DNA from: UBA8752 sp042095055
Lineage (GTDB): Bacteria > Bacteroidota > Bacteroidia > Flavobacteriales_D > Sanyastnellaceae
Assembly: GCA_042095055.1 (NCBI GenBank)
Contig: JBELBZ010000008.1
Location: 1 to 64,000 of the forward strand
Direction of reading: 5' to 3'
DNA length: 64,000 nt
In this document: positions 54,586-63,903 of the stretch, piece after piece
Layout of the letters: each line of letters begins with the position of its first letter
Numbering within the stretch: the first letter of the stretch is position 1
Notes under the pieces: generated by a model
The model's database searches: none
Seen by the model: only the letters and a program-made list of their open reading frames with translations
What the model was told of the DNA's origin: nothing
Translations under genes and position numbers: made by a program

Positions 54586-55335
54586 ATGGACCAACCTTTT
54601 GACCTCCAAATCATCTGCAGTACACCAGGTGATGTTGCACGTGCCACACGTGGTGGAGCAACCCGCATCGAAATTGCCGGTTGCTACACAGCGGGAGGGG
54701 TCACTCCTTCTCCTGGCGTGATCCGACACTGCATCGAGGCCACCAATCTTCCTGTCACGGTATCATTGCGGCCGCGCGAAGGCCATTTGGTCTATACCGC
54801 ATCCGAGCGCGACATCATCCTGCACGATGCGGAGTGGAGTCTGGCTCAAGGGGCGGCCACTGTCCTGATTGGAGGGTTGGATGGGCGGCTCAATTTGGAC
54901 ATCGATTTGATTGAAACTGCGATTGAGCGCTTTGGCGGGCAGCACATCATGGTCAACCGGGCGATAGACAGCGTGCGCAAATCGGATGAGGCCTTCGAAA
55001 CCATCAAGTCGCTTCCCATTCATGCCCTGGCCTCGAGTGCTGGAGCGGGCAACGCCATCAAAGGGCACGAGCAACTGATCGAATGGCAGGCACAGGCCGA
55101 CTTTGACATTTTCGCCTCCGGACAAGTGCTGCCCAGCGGCGCAGCTCGCATGTGGACCGCGGGGTTGTCTTGCTTCCGGGCCTCTGCCCGGCACAGCGCA
55201 GGTGTGGCCCACGAAGGCCGCTGGTTCGAAGGGGAACTGTATCCCGTGGATGCCCGGAGGGTAGAGCACCTGGTGCGTGCTCTTCAAAGGGCCGTCGCCA
55301 AGGAGTCCGAAGGACCAGAAGAGGATAGAGATTGA
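54586..55335 (+). CDS. cutC: Copper homeostasis protein CutC family
   Basis: A 249-residue TIM-barrel protein. RIEIAGCYTAGGVTPSPG and VSLRPREGHLVYT correspond to the CutC signatures usually read as GGLTPS and RPR-GDFxY; HALASSAGAGNAIKG lies in the barrel C-terminal half. CutC was linked to copper tolerance in E. coli, but its biochemical activity is unclear. A TATCTTGG box lies at 54569-54576, 9 nt before ATG. It is convergent with ftcD. Confidence 0.88.
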   Translation: MDQPFDLQIICSTPGDVARATRGGATRIEIAGCYTAGGVTPSPGVIRHCIEATNLPVTVSLRPREGHLVYTASERDIILHDAEWSLAQGAATVLIGGLDGRLNLDIDLIETAIERFGGQHIMVNRAIDSVRKSDEAFETIKSLPIHALASSAGAGNAIKGHEQLIEWQAQADFDIFASGQVLPSGAARMWTAGLSCFRASARHSAGVAHEGRWFEGELYPVDARRVEHLVRALQRAVAKESEGPEEDRD

Positions 55336-55377
55336 CCCCTTGTACTGGCGTTCCTTGACCGCTCTGGTCTCCGAGAA

Positions 55378-57078
55378 TTAAACCCCAAGTACCGCAGACA
55401 CCCTGTCGCGGACAGCACGCTCTTGCTGCTCTGCTGCTGCTTCCAGCTCGGTGCAACGGGCAAGCATCGCATTGGCCACCTCCCGGTCTTCTAAATCAGC
55501 CGCATTGACCCTCACATTCATCACGGCGCCCAAAACCGCCGTACGTGCGCACAAGGCACCCACTCCTGCATCGGTGACACTGTTGGGGTTGCCGTTCTCG
55601 GCCATCTCCGCCATAATGGCCATGGATTCCAAGGAGCGCTCAGCCACCTCCAAAGGCGTCTTCATGGCACCCAAGGTGGCCGCCTGAATGGCCGCATGGC
55701 GGTCAGCCTTCTGGGCGTCATTGCCCTTGGGCATGCCAAACGCTTCCATGATGGCATCGAACGCAGCGGTGTCCTCGTCGACCAAAGCGAGCAACCGCGT
55801 TTGCAACGCCATTCCGCGTTCAGCAACCGCGCTGAACTCCTCCCAACGGCCATCCCAACCGCGCTTGTGGGCGCTCAAATTCGCCACCATGGTGCCGAGG
55901 GAAACGCCCATCGCACCAGCATAAGCCGCAATCGAACCACCACCCGGCGCAGGGCTCTCACTGGACGTTTCTTCTGCAAAGCCGGTCAACGTCATGCCCG
56001 CCAAAGGCGCAGTGTCTCCCGCGCCGTCCTCAAGCAGGTATTCGATCACGCGTTTCCGGGCATCGAAGGGCGCCAAGTCGTCCAAACCGAGTGACTTGAC
56101 CGCCACTTTTACCTTCTCCGATTCGCTGATGCCCAAACTGCGCTCCTGTTTGCGCAGGTAATGGTCCGCAGCATCCATCAGCACACGCTTGGGAATCAAG
56201 CCCACAATCTCACTGCCCGTAACGCGCATGCCCCGGGCAATCGACCGTTCACACGCCGCATCAAAAGCGGTATGGACCGCTGTGACTGAAATATTGGTGA
56301 GGTTGAGCGACAGTTGGGCGATCCCGTATTCTTCGATGTACCAACCTATGCCCTTGACACATTTGAGCATGCCGGGCTCCCGAAGGGGCTGCCCCTGAGC
56401 GTCGTTGACCACAGGCCCGGTGAGCCCACCTGTTCTTTTGACCCGGCCATTTTCCCTGAGGTCAAAAGCCACAGCATTGGCCCTGCGGGAGGACGTGGTA
56501 TTGAGGTTGACGTTATACGCCACCAAGAAATCGCGCGCGCCAATGGCGGTGGCCCCCGTCTTGCGGGCCCTTTCGTTGAATTCAGCGGGGCCAAAGTCAG
56601 GCTTCCACTGGGGGTCCGCGAGTTTCTCCAATCCCTCATACTCTCCTTTGCGACAATGGGCGAGGTTTTGGCGTTCTGGGGTCAAAGCCGCCTCTTCATA
56701 GAAATAACCGGGGATGCCCAGCTCCTTTCCCACGCGCTCGCCCAATGCATGCGCAGCGGCCTTGCAGTCTTCCATGGTCACGCCCGCCACGGGCACAAAG
56801 GGGCACACATCCGTAGCGCCCATGCGCGGGTGCTCGCCGCGGTGCTTGGACATGTCGATCAACTCGGCCGCCTTGGACATCAACCTAAATGCCGCCTCTA
56901 CAATGGTTTCGGGCGGACCGACAAAAGTGATGACGGTGCGGTGGGTGGAGTTTCCCGGGTCCACATCGAGCAGGCGAACGCCATCTACTGTCTCGACGAC
57001 AGCGGCAATGGCATCGATGGTGGCCCGGTCGCGGCCTTCAGAAATATTGGGTACACACTCAATCAAACGTAGAGACAT
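55378..57078 (-). CDS. ftcD: Glutamate formimidoyltransferase fused to formimidoyl-THF cyclodeaminase
   Basis: A 566-residue bifunctional enzyme, last step of histidine degradation. The N-terminal transferase domain (about 1-300) starts LIECVPNISEGRD and has the GEHPRMGATDVCPFVPVAG segment with the presumed catalytic His. The C-terminal cyclodeaminase domain (about 360-560) has PAPGGGSIAAYAGAMG and DEDTAAFDAIMEAF. It moves the formimino group to tetrahydrofolate and releases ammonia. ATG 57078 fits the family start. hutI lies 3 kb upstream on the same strand, separated by a secreted-protein gene. Confidence 0.95.
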   Translation of the reverse strand: MSLRLIECVPNISEGRDRATIDAIAAVVETVDGVRLLDVDPGNSTHRTVITFVGPPETIVEAAFRLMSKAAELIDMSKHRGEHPRMGATDVCPFVPVAGVTMEDCKAAAHALGERVGKELGIPGYFYEEAALTPERQNLAHCRKGEYEGLEKLADPQWKPDFGPAEFNERARKTGATAIGARDFLVAYNVNLNTTSSRRANAVAFDLRENGRVKRTGGLTGPVVNDAQGQPLREPGMLKCVKGIGWYIEEYGIAQLSLNLTNISVTAVHTAFDAACERSIARGMRVTGSEIVGLIPKRVLMDAADHYLRKQERSLGISESEKVKVAVKSLGLDDLAPFDARKRVIEYLLEDGAGDTAPLAGMTLTGFAEETSSESPAPGGGSIAAYAGAMGVSLGTMVANLSAHKRGWDGRWEEFSAVAERGMALQTRLLALVDEDTAAFDAIMEAFGMPKGNDAQKADRHAAIQAATLGAMKTPLEVAERSLESMAIMAEMAENGNPNSVTDAGVGALCARTAVLGAVMNVRVNAADLEDREVANAMLARCTELEAAAEQQERAVRDRVSAVLGV

Positions 57079-57114
57079 GGCTTGGCTTTTTCCGGGCGCC
57101 AAACTAATCCGAAT

Positions 57115-59976
57115 TCAGTCACAGACGCTACCCCACGCAGAGAGCAATTCCAACAGGTCTGGTGCACCGATTTGCCCATCTCCATTGAGGTCACTGTCGC
57201 AGGTCACCGCACAGCTGCCGTCATCTTGAGAAGCCAAGGGGTTGTAGTTGGGGGCAGCGGGGTCGATGCATCCTTGCAAAAAGCAACTGCCATCGTCCAA
57301 CGAAGCCTGCGGGTCAAAGTTGGCGGCGAACGCATACATGCATCCGGCAATGGCATCCACCACTTCCACGTAGGCGGCGGCGGCCTCGCTTTCGCACAGC
57401 AGTCCCTGGCTGGACACTTCCCAATCGTAGAAGAAATAGTAATAATTCCCGCCAGCAGAACTCGGAATCGTGGAACTGGTAATGGTCGCCATCTCGCCCA
57501 CCGGATAAGGGTAGGCTTGTTCACTGCCCACGTTGTCCCTCCACAATCCCACTTCGGGTGCACTCACCAACAGGGCATATCCGGTGCCTTCTTCAATGGG
57601 GAAACCCAATTCGACAGCATTCCAACCCGGCTCCAGGTCTTGGGAAATCTCCATCAGTATTTCAGCCTGTATCGAACGCAATTGGAAGGTCCGGGGGCCG
57701 CCACCATCAGCCAAAACCTGCACGCGGTCCAACACGATGTCCTCGTGGACGTCAAAAGTCAAACCGTAAGCGTCGGAACCGATAAACCCTCCCGAAGAAG
57801 GAGCTTCCTTGCCCCCCACGGCTTCACGGTCGTCGCGCATCCCTGCTGCTTTGACCCACCATCCCGTGCTCGCTCCCAACGGTGGCGTTGAATACACAGG
57901 ACCTTCATAAATAAAGGGCCCCACCTGTTCCGTGCTGCCCGCTTGGAGGTCCGACAAAGCGTTGGGCCCGTAAGGCGCATACCACCTCAATGCCTCACCT
58001 TCGAGTTGTATGGGTTCAAACGTATGCGCCGATCCTGCGGCAACCAGTGCTGGGGCTACAATCGGAACCGATGGCGACTCAAAGGTCTCGATGACCATGG
58101 GGTCGCTGGTGTCAATGTGACCGCACACATTGGTCGTGGTCACGGTCAAGGTGTCTGAATTTCCAACGTAAAGAACGTTCGAGGCTATCCCATTGGACCA
58201 AAGCACATCTGCTTGCGGACCGGGCACCGACAACTGCCGCAACGTGCCTTGACAAAACCGTTGCGGCCCATCCGCCACAATCACAGGTGGAACCGCCTCT
58301 ACCATCACCACCTCGAGCGAGGGCGACAGCACCGAACAATTGCCCGATGACAGCAGGGCCTGAACCACGCCCTCTTGGGCAATTTCCCTCCCTTCTGGGT
58401 GCTCTACCCCCAAAGTCCACCCCGCAGCAGTCCAACCGTCGGGAACGGTCAACACCAGTGCATCGCCCGGACACAGTTGCGCTGTTTCTGGCCAATCCAA
58501 ATCGGGTTCCAAGCCGAAGCACGGCGTCTCCAGCAGGGTGTGATACTGGTCCACATCGGGCCCCACCGTCACGGTCCTGATGCCGCTCGGCCAGAACACC
58601 TCCACACTGTCCACCGCTGTGCGGTCTCCCAATCCAAAATTGAACGTCAATGGGCCACAAGAGCTGTAACTGTATCCAATGAAAGAGGCGTCCGTTCTCT
58701 GAAAATCGGGGCCGGAATGGACGACCACCCGAGCGCCGGCAGCATCGCGCGGCGAAACCACCCCTTCCAATTCAAAGCCGATCCAATGGTGTGCAGTGTC
58801 GTGGTTGAGGAACAACTGGCACCCCGGATTGGCAGACACCAGCGTATTGACCACCAGAAGGTCCTCTGCCCCATTGGCGTCAAAATCAGCGACGACCGTG
58901 GCATATCCACTGTAAGGGCTCTCCAAGGCACTTCCCTCGGCGATGTCCGTGAAAGTCAGGTCCCCATTGTTGTGGTAAAGCAAATTGGGAAAGGGCGAAA
59001 AGAAATACTCGTTGGACACATAGAGGTCGCGTTCCCCGTCGTGGTCGTGGTCGATGAAGACGGTTCCCCATCCCATTCCTGCGTCACCCACCCCTGCATC
59101 TTCGGTGATGTTGTCGAATGGGACCACGGGGCCCGATGGGGGCTGCGCTCCGGGATTGATGTAGAGGTCATTGGGCAGGTTGTTGGAGATGTAGAGGTCC
59201 AGAAAACCGTCGTGGTTCAGGTCGGTCGCATCCACTCCCATGCCCTGGGCCTGCAAATTCAAGCCCCATGCTTCAGCTTGATCGGTAAACAAACCCGCAC
59301 CATCGTTGATGTACAGCTTGTTCGTTTGGTTGGCATCGTGTGTCAAATAGAGGTCGAGGTCCCCGTCGTTTTCGATGTCGAGGAACAGCGCCCCCATTCC
59401 AATCAAGTTGTCCGTTGCCCCTGAAGCATAGTAGCCATCTGTGAATCCACCCTCTCCATCTGAAAGCCAAAACGCATTGGGTTGGTTCATGTTGACGATA
59501 TACAGGTCCAGCCAACCGTCCATGTTGATGTCGGCAGCATGGGCCCCACGGCATTGAGACTCCTGCCCCAGGCCCAGTTCATCGGTCACATCCGTGAACA
59601 CGCCTCCCCCGTCGTTGCGCCAAAAGTGATTGGCATCGCCGGTGTTGCAACTCAGCAAGTCGGGGTCGCCATCATTGTCGTAGTCAAAGAAGAGCGTCGC
59701 CATCGTAAAACCCTCATCCTCAACACCTACAACCACTGGAACGAAAGTGGCATTGCCCTCATTCCTGTACAAGGTGTTGGAGGCCAAGCGGCTCCCTACA
59801 TACACATCCAAGTCGCCATCGAGGTCATAGTCCGCCACAGAAGCACTGTGGTTCAAGTAACTGCCCAAAAGTCCCGCCGTTTCAGATTGGTCCAGAAAAT
59901 CAGAAGTTTGGGCAACGGCACTGCAGATCCACAAGGTGGAGCAGACCATCATCAAAGTGCGGAAATTCTCAATCAC
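57115..59976 (-). CDS. Secreted FG-GAP/VCBS-repeat protein with ASPIC domain and dockerin-like tail (second copy)
   Basis: About 953 residues. Asp-rich propeller loops (DYDLDGDLDVYVG, DYDNDGDPDLLSC, DINMDGWLDLYIV, DLNHDGFLDLYIS) fill about 30-400, followed by an ASPIC domain to about 475, an Ig-like beta-rich region, two GC...DDGSC modules near the end and a closing dockerin-like DLNGDGQIGAPDLLELL. GTG 59976 is preferred because it adds the only positive charge before the hydrophobic core of the signal peptide (MMVCSTLWICSAVAQ); ATG 59952 is the alternative. It shares domain order with the protein at 4917-6953. It sits between hutI and ftcD, 38 nt from ftcD. The function is probably binding at the cell surface. 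Confidence 0.85.
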   Translation of the reverse strand: MIENFRTLMMVCSTLWICSAVAQTSDFLDQSETAGLLGSYLNHSASVADYDLDGDLDVYVGSRLASNTLYRNEGNATFVPVVVGVEDEGFTMATLFFDYDNDGDPDLLSCNTGDANHFWRNDGGGVFTDVTDELGLGQESQCRGAHAADINMDGWLDLYIVNMNQPNAFWLSDGEGGFTDGYYASGATDNLIGMGALFLDIENDGDLDLYLTHDANQTNKLYINDGAGLFTDQAEAWGLNLQAQGMGVDATDLNHDGFLDLYISNNLPNDLYINPGAQPPSGPVVPFDNITEDAGVGDAGMGWGTVFIDHDHDGERDLYVSNEYFFSPFPNLLYHNNGDLTFTDIAEGSALESPYSGYATVVADFDANGAEDLLVVNTLVSANPGCQLFLNHDTAHHWIGFELEGVVSPRDAAGARVVVHSGPDFQRTDASFIGYSYSSCGPLTFNFGLGDRTAVDSVEVFWPSGIRTVTVGPDVDQYHTLLETPCFGLEPDLDWPETAQLCPGDALVLTVPDGWTAAGWTLGVEHPEGREIAQEGVVQALLSSGNCSVLSPSLEVVMVEAVPPVIVADGPQRFCQGTLRQLSVPGPQADVLWSNGIASNVLYVGNSDTLTVTTTNVCGHIDTSDPMVIETFESPSVPIVAPALVAAGSAHTFEPIQLEGEALRWYAPYGPNALSDLQAGSTEQVGPFIYEGPVYSTPPLGASTGWWVKAAGMRDDREAVGGKEAPSSGGFIGSDAYGLTFDVHEDIVLDRVQVLADGGGPRTFQLRSIQAEILMEISQDLEPGWNAVELGFPIEEGTGYALLVSAPEVGLWRDNVGSEQAYPYPVGEMATITSSTIPSSAGGNYYYFFYDWEVSSQGLLCESEAAAAYVEVVDAIAGCMYAFAANFDPQASLDDGSCFLQGCIDPAAPNYNPLASQDDGSCAVTCDSDLNGDGQIGAPDLLELLSAWGSVCD

Positions 59977-60034
59977 AATAGGCGGCGTTCTGTCAAAATC
60001 GACAAAAGAGACAACCCTTGAAGATACAAAGGGT

Positions 60035-61300
60035 TCAATCCACCCAATGTCCCCGCAACAAAACGCGTTCGGGAAGTGGGTCTCCAAAGGCATAGAGTGC
60101 CTCCTCCACCGAACGCAATGGCCGGGTCACGATCAGGCTGGCCTCTTGACCAATGCCCAAGCCCCCCACTTGTGAGGCGATCCCCAATGCAGCAGCTCCG
60201 TTGGTCGTCGCAGCGGCCAGCGCTTCGATCGGCTCCAACCCCATCTTCACGCAGCCCAGCGCAGCAGCCAGGTGCATGTTTCCCGAGGGAGCAGAACCGG
60301 GATTGAAGTCTGTGGCGATCGCCAAGGCGCAACCTGCATCCACCAGCGTGCGGCCTTGGGTGAACGGGAGGTCCAAAAACAGAGAACACAGGGGCAGCGC
60401 CACAGGCATGGTGTCTCCTGTGGCCAGTTCGGCCACGTCCTCCGCCCGCAACACTTCCAAGTGGTCCACGGTCATGGCCCCGAATTCCACGCACAAGGCC
60501 ACTCCGCCACTGGCCTTGAATTGGTTGACGTGAACCTTGGCAGGCAATCCCCTCAAATGCGCCGCCTCGAGCAATGTGCGCGTTTCATCCAACCCGAAAT
60601 ACCCCTCCTCGCAGAAGATGTCGACGTGGTCAGCCAGTTCCTCCTCCATCACAGCTGGCAACACCTCCCGCACCATGTAGTCGGTGTAATCCGCAGGGCC
60701 ATTCCAACCCTCGGGCACCGCATGGCAACCCAAAAAAGTCGTTTTGACCGGGATCCGTTCCAAGGCCCCCAGCCTGCGGGCCACCCGCAACATTTTGAGC
60801 TCACTATCCAGATCCAAGCCATAGCCCGATTTGATCTCCAGCGCCCCAGTGCCCATGCGCATGAGCCGCTCCATGCGTTCGAGGGAAACCGCAAAGAGGT
60901 CGTCTTCGGACATGTCCCGCAACGCTTTGGCGCTGTTGAGGATCCCCCCGCCATTGGCGGCAATTTCTTGGTAACTCAGCCCCCGAATCCGATCGACAAA
61001 CTCGCCTTCTCGAGACGCTGCATGTACGAGGTGGGTGTGGCTGTCCACCCAAGCCGGAAGCACACAACGGCCCGCAGCTTCCAACACCTCCAAACCGTTC
61101 CAATCGACAATGCCTGGGAATTCGGACATCGGCCCCCCATCGATCACGCGCCCATCTTCCAAGGCCAACCAGGCGTCTTCGATCACCGACAATTGTCGCA
61201 TGTCAGATCCAGAAAGTTTGCCCGGCGCCCCTGCTCCAAATCCAACCAGATGACCGATGTCCTTGATGAGCTTACGGCCTGTCGCAAATCCACTTTCCAT
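60035..61300 (-). CDS. hutI: Imidazolonepropionase
   Basis: A 421-residue amidohydrolase that opens imidazolonepropionate to formiminoglutamate in histidine degradation. The metal motif is VDSHTHLVHA, followed by SYQEIAANGGGI, GALEIKSGYGLDL, KTTFLGCHAVP and the DFNPGSAPSGNMHLAAALGC segment. ATG 61300 fits Bacteroidota homologues, which begin with a lysine-rich KLI-type segment; the longer open frame would overlap aroC. hutH and hutU are not in the window. Confidence 0.95.
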   Translation of the reverse strand: MESGFATGRKLIKDIGHLVGFGAGAPGKLSGSDMRQLSVIEDAWLALEDGRVIDGGPMSEFPGIVDWNGLEVLEAAGRCVLPAWVDSHTHLVHAASREGEFVDRIRGLSYQEIAANGGGILNSAKALRDMSEDDLFAVSLERMERLMRMGTGALEIKSGYGLDLDSELKMLRVARRLGALERIPVKTTFLGCHAVPEGWNGPADYTDYMVREVLPAVMEEELADHVDIFCEEGYFGLDETRTLLEAAHLRGLPAKVHVNQFKASGGVALCVEFGAMTVDHLEVLRAEDVAELATGDTMPVALPLCSLFLDLPFTQGRTLVDAGCALAIATDFNPGSAPSGNMHLAAALGCVKMGLEPIEALAAATTNGAAALGIASQVGGLGIGQEASLIVTRPLRSVEEALYAFGDPLPERVLLRGHWVD

Positions 61301-61340
61301 GGGCGCCAAGGTCGGACATCCTGTGCTATCAGCAGCCTCG

Positions 61341-61348
61341 TACCTTTG
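61341..61348 (+). promoter_or_regulatory. -7 promoter box of aroC
   Basis: TACCTTTG matches TAnnTTTG exactly and ends 4 nt before ATG 61353, which implies an almost leaderless aroC transcript. It lies in the 52-bp gap between divergent hutI and aroC. Confidence 0.5.
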
Positions 61349-61352
61349 TGGC

Positions 61353-62447
61353 ATGCCCGGAAACAGCATCGGAGAGCGTTTCAAGCTCACCACTTTTGGA
61401 GAATCACATGGCCCTGCCCTTGGCGGCGTGCTCGATGGCATGCCCGCTGGGGTTCAGCTCGACCTCGACCGCATACAAGCCGAACTCCAACGCCGCCGTC
61501 CAGGGCAATCAAAACTGACCACAGCGCGCAAGGAAAACGACACCGTCACCCTCCTTTCCGGTGTGTTTGAGGGCAGGACAACGGGCACCCCTATTGGTTT
61601 TTCCATTCCCAACAGCGACGCCAAGTCGGGGGACTACAACCACCTCGAAGGCCAGTACCGGCCCAGTCATGCCGACTACACCTACGACGCCAAATACGGC
61701 ACACGCGACCACCGCGGGGGTGGGCGTTCCAGCGCGAGGGAAACCGCAGCGCGCGTTGTGGCGGGCGCCATCGCCCGACAATTCCTGGAGCAGCTCTATC
61801 CCCAAGGCCCCGCTCCCGCTGTTGGCGCATACGTAGAAAGGGTGCAGGACATCGCCATGCCCGCCCCTCCTGCCTTTTACGATGCCGGAACTGTGGATGC
61901 ACACCCTGTTCGGTGTCCAGATCCCGACACTGCCCGTCGGATGGAGGCCCGCATATTGGAAGTCAAAAAGGCGGGTGACACGGTGGGCGGCAGCATTGTG
62001 GTTGTCGCCAAAGGAATCCCTCCGGGATGGGGTGAACCCGTATTTGACAAACTGCACGCAGACCTGGCAAAAGCCCTGTGGAGCTTGCCGGCAGTCAAAG
62101 GCCTCGAACTCGGCAGCGGGTTCAGCGGCACCCTCATGAAGGGATCCGAGCACAACGACGCATTTACCGGAAAAAGTGGCAGCATCCGGACGACCACCAA
62201 CCACAGTGGAGGGATACAAGGCGGCATCAGCAATGGAGAAGACATCTTGCTTCGCGTGGGTTTCAAACCGGTCGCAACCCTGTTGACCGATCAAAACAGC
62301 GTCAACCAAGCCGGCGAGGATGTCGTTCTGAGTGGCCGCGGACGGCACGATCCCTGCGTCTTGCCCCGTGCTGTCCCCATGGTCGAAGCCATGGTTTTGC
62401 TGGTACTGGCCGATCACGCTTTACGTCAACGGAGCGCCCGGCTCTGA
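61353..62447 (+). CDS. aroC: Chorismate synthase
   Basis: A 364-residue FMN-dependent lyase that converts EPSP to chorismate, last step of the shikimate pathway. GERFKLTTFGESHGPALGG, RRRPGQSKLTTARKE, YGTRDHRGGGRSSARETAAR and TTTNHSGGIQGGISNGEDI are the family signatures with FMN-contact His and Arg residues. The length is standard. It starts divergently from hutI. Confidence 0.98.
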   Translation: MPGNSIGERFKLTTFGESHGPALGGVLDGMPAGVQLDLDRIQAELQRRRPGQSKLTTARKENDTVTLLSGVFEGRTTGTPIGFSIPNSDAKSGDYNHLEGQYRPSHADYTYDAKYGTRDHRGGGRSSARETAARVVAGAIARQFLEQLYPQGPAPAVGAYVERVQDIAMPAPPAFYDAGTVDAHPVRCPDPDTARRMEARILEVKKAGDTVGGSIVVVAKGIPPGWGEPVFDKLHADLAKALWSLPAVKGLELGSGFSGTLMKGSEHNDAFTGKSGSIRTTTNHSGGIQGGISNGEDILLRVGFKPVATLLTDQNSVNQAGEDVVLSGRGRHDPCVLPRAVPMVEAMVLLVLADHALRQRSARL

Positions 62448-62496
62448 ACATTAGATTGCGACTCCGAACGGAACGCAACACCAACCCTTGAAACGC

Positions 62497-63903
62497 ATGC
62501 GCCTCGCCCTGCACTGGCAAGTCCTCATCGGCCTCGCGGTCGGTGTCCTCTACGCCTGGATGTCCATCACCTTCGGATGGAACGACTTTACGGTAGACTA
62601 CATCAAGCCCTTCGGTGACATTTTCATCAATGTCCTCAAGCTCATTGCTGTTCCCTTGGTGCTGTTCAGCATCATGTCTGGCGTGGCCAGCCTCGGTGAC
62701 CCTGCCAAGTTGGGCAGGCTCGGCGTCAAAACCGTGGTGACCTACCTGCTGACCACCATGACAGCGGTCATCGTAGGACTGTTGCTGGTCAACCTCATGC
62801 AGCCCGGATCCCGCGTCTCCGATGACCTCCTGGAGTCCAACCGCATTCGGTATGAACTGTGGCGCGATGCCAATGGCATTCAAGTGCTGGACGACATCAA
62901 CCTGCGCAACGACCCCGCACTTTCTGAAAAAGTGGCTCAAATCACAAAGGAGCAAGTCTCCATGAACGACTGGGTCGTCGACAAACTCAGCAAAGCAGAG
63001 CGCACCAAGTCATCTGGCCCTTTGCAACCCCTTGTCGATGTGGTACCGACCAACATTTTCAAGTCGTTGGCCGACATGTCCATGCTGCAGATCATCTTCT
63101 TTGCCGTCTTCTTTGGGGTCGTTTTGGTGGGCATGCCCAAGGACCAAGCCGCACCGCTGATGCGCGCCATCGACGCGCTCAATGAAGTCTTTGTGCGCAT
63201 GGTGTGGGTGGTCATGAAGGCCATGCCGATTTTTGTTTTTGCCCTGATGGCCGGACAAATCGTGAACGCCGCTGGCAGCGATCCAGAAATGTTCCGCCAA
63301 CTCCTGGAGTACCTCTTGCAATACAGCATTGTGGTGGTCATTGGATTGGCCTTTATGGTCTTCATCTTCTACCCTTCTTTGGTGGCGATGTTGATCAAGC
63401 CATTGGGGTTCAAAGCCTTTTTGGCCGGCATGCGGGACGCTCAAATCACAGCGTTTTCCACCTCGAGTTCCGTCGCCACATTGCCCGTTACCATGGATTG
63501 TGTGCGCAACAAAATCGGTGTTTCCGAGCGCACCACCAGCTTTGTGCTCCCCATCGGGGCAACGGTCAACATGGACGGGACCTCGCTCTACCAGGCAGTG
63601 GCGGTCGTTTCGCTCGCCCAGTTTCACATGGTGGATCTGAGCCTCGCCCAGCAAGCCGTCATCGTGATCACCGCCACCCTGGCTTCCATTGGTGCTGCCG
63701 CCGTTCCAAGCGCAGGGTTGGTCTTGATGATCATCGTTTTGGAGAGCGTGGGACTCAACCCCGCCTGGATCGCCTTGATCTTCCCAGTGGACCGCATCCT
63801 CGACATGTGCAGGACGGTGGTCAATGTGACAGGGGACGGTGCCGTTTCCACGATCATCGCCCACAGCGAAAACGAACTCGAAGTCCCCGCGCAGCAGGCA
63901 TGA
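62497..63903 (+). CDS. Dicarboxylate/amino acid:cation symporter (DAACS family)
   Basis: A 468-residue transporter with about eight helices and two re-entrant loops. HP1 and TM7 signatures are present: FSTSSSVATLPVTMDCVRN (serine-rich loop) and LPIGATVNMDGTSLYQAVAV (NMDGT cation site). GAAAVPSAGLVLMIIVLE and DRILDMCRTVVNVTGDG follow. It should import glutamate, aspartate or C4-dicarboxylates with Na+ or H+. A periplasmic insertion of about 75 residues lies between helices 3 and 4. ATG 62497 is preferred to TTG 62488. The stop overlaps the next ATG. Confidence 0.94.
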   Translation: MRLALHWQVLIGLAVGVLYAWMSITFGWNDFTVDYIKPFGDIFINVLKLIAVPLVLFSIMSGVASLGDPAKLGRLGVKTVVTYLLTTMTAVIVGLLLVNLMQPGSRVSDDLLESNRIRYELWRDANGIQVLDDINLRNDPALSEKVAQITKEQVSMNDWVVDKLSKAERTKSSGPLQPLVDVVPTNIFKSLADMSMLQIIFFAVFFGVVLVGMPKDQAAPLMRAIDALNEVFVRMVWVVMKAMPIFVFALMAGQIVNAAGSDPEMFRQLLEYLLQYSIVVVIGLAFMVFIFYPSLVAMLIKPLGFKAFLAGMRDAQITAFSTSSSVATLPVTMDCVRNKIGVSERTTSFVLPIGATVNMDGTSLYQAVAVVSLAQFHMVDLSLAQQAVIVITATLASIGAAAVPSAGLVLMIIVLESVGLNPAWIALIFPVDRILDMCRTVVNVTGDGAVSTIIAHSENELEVPAQQA

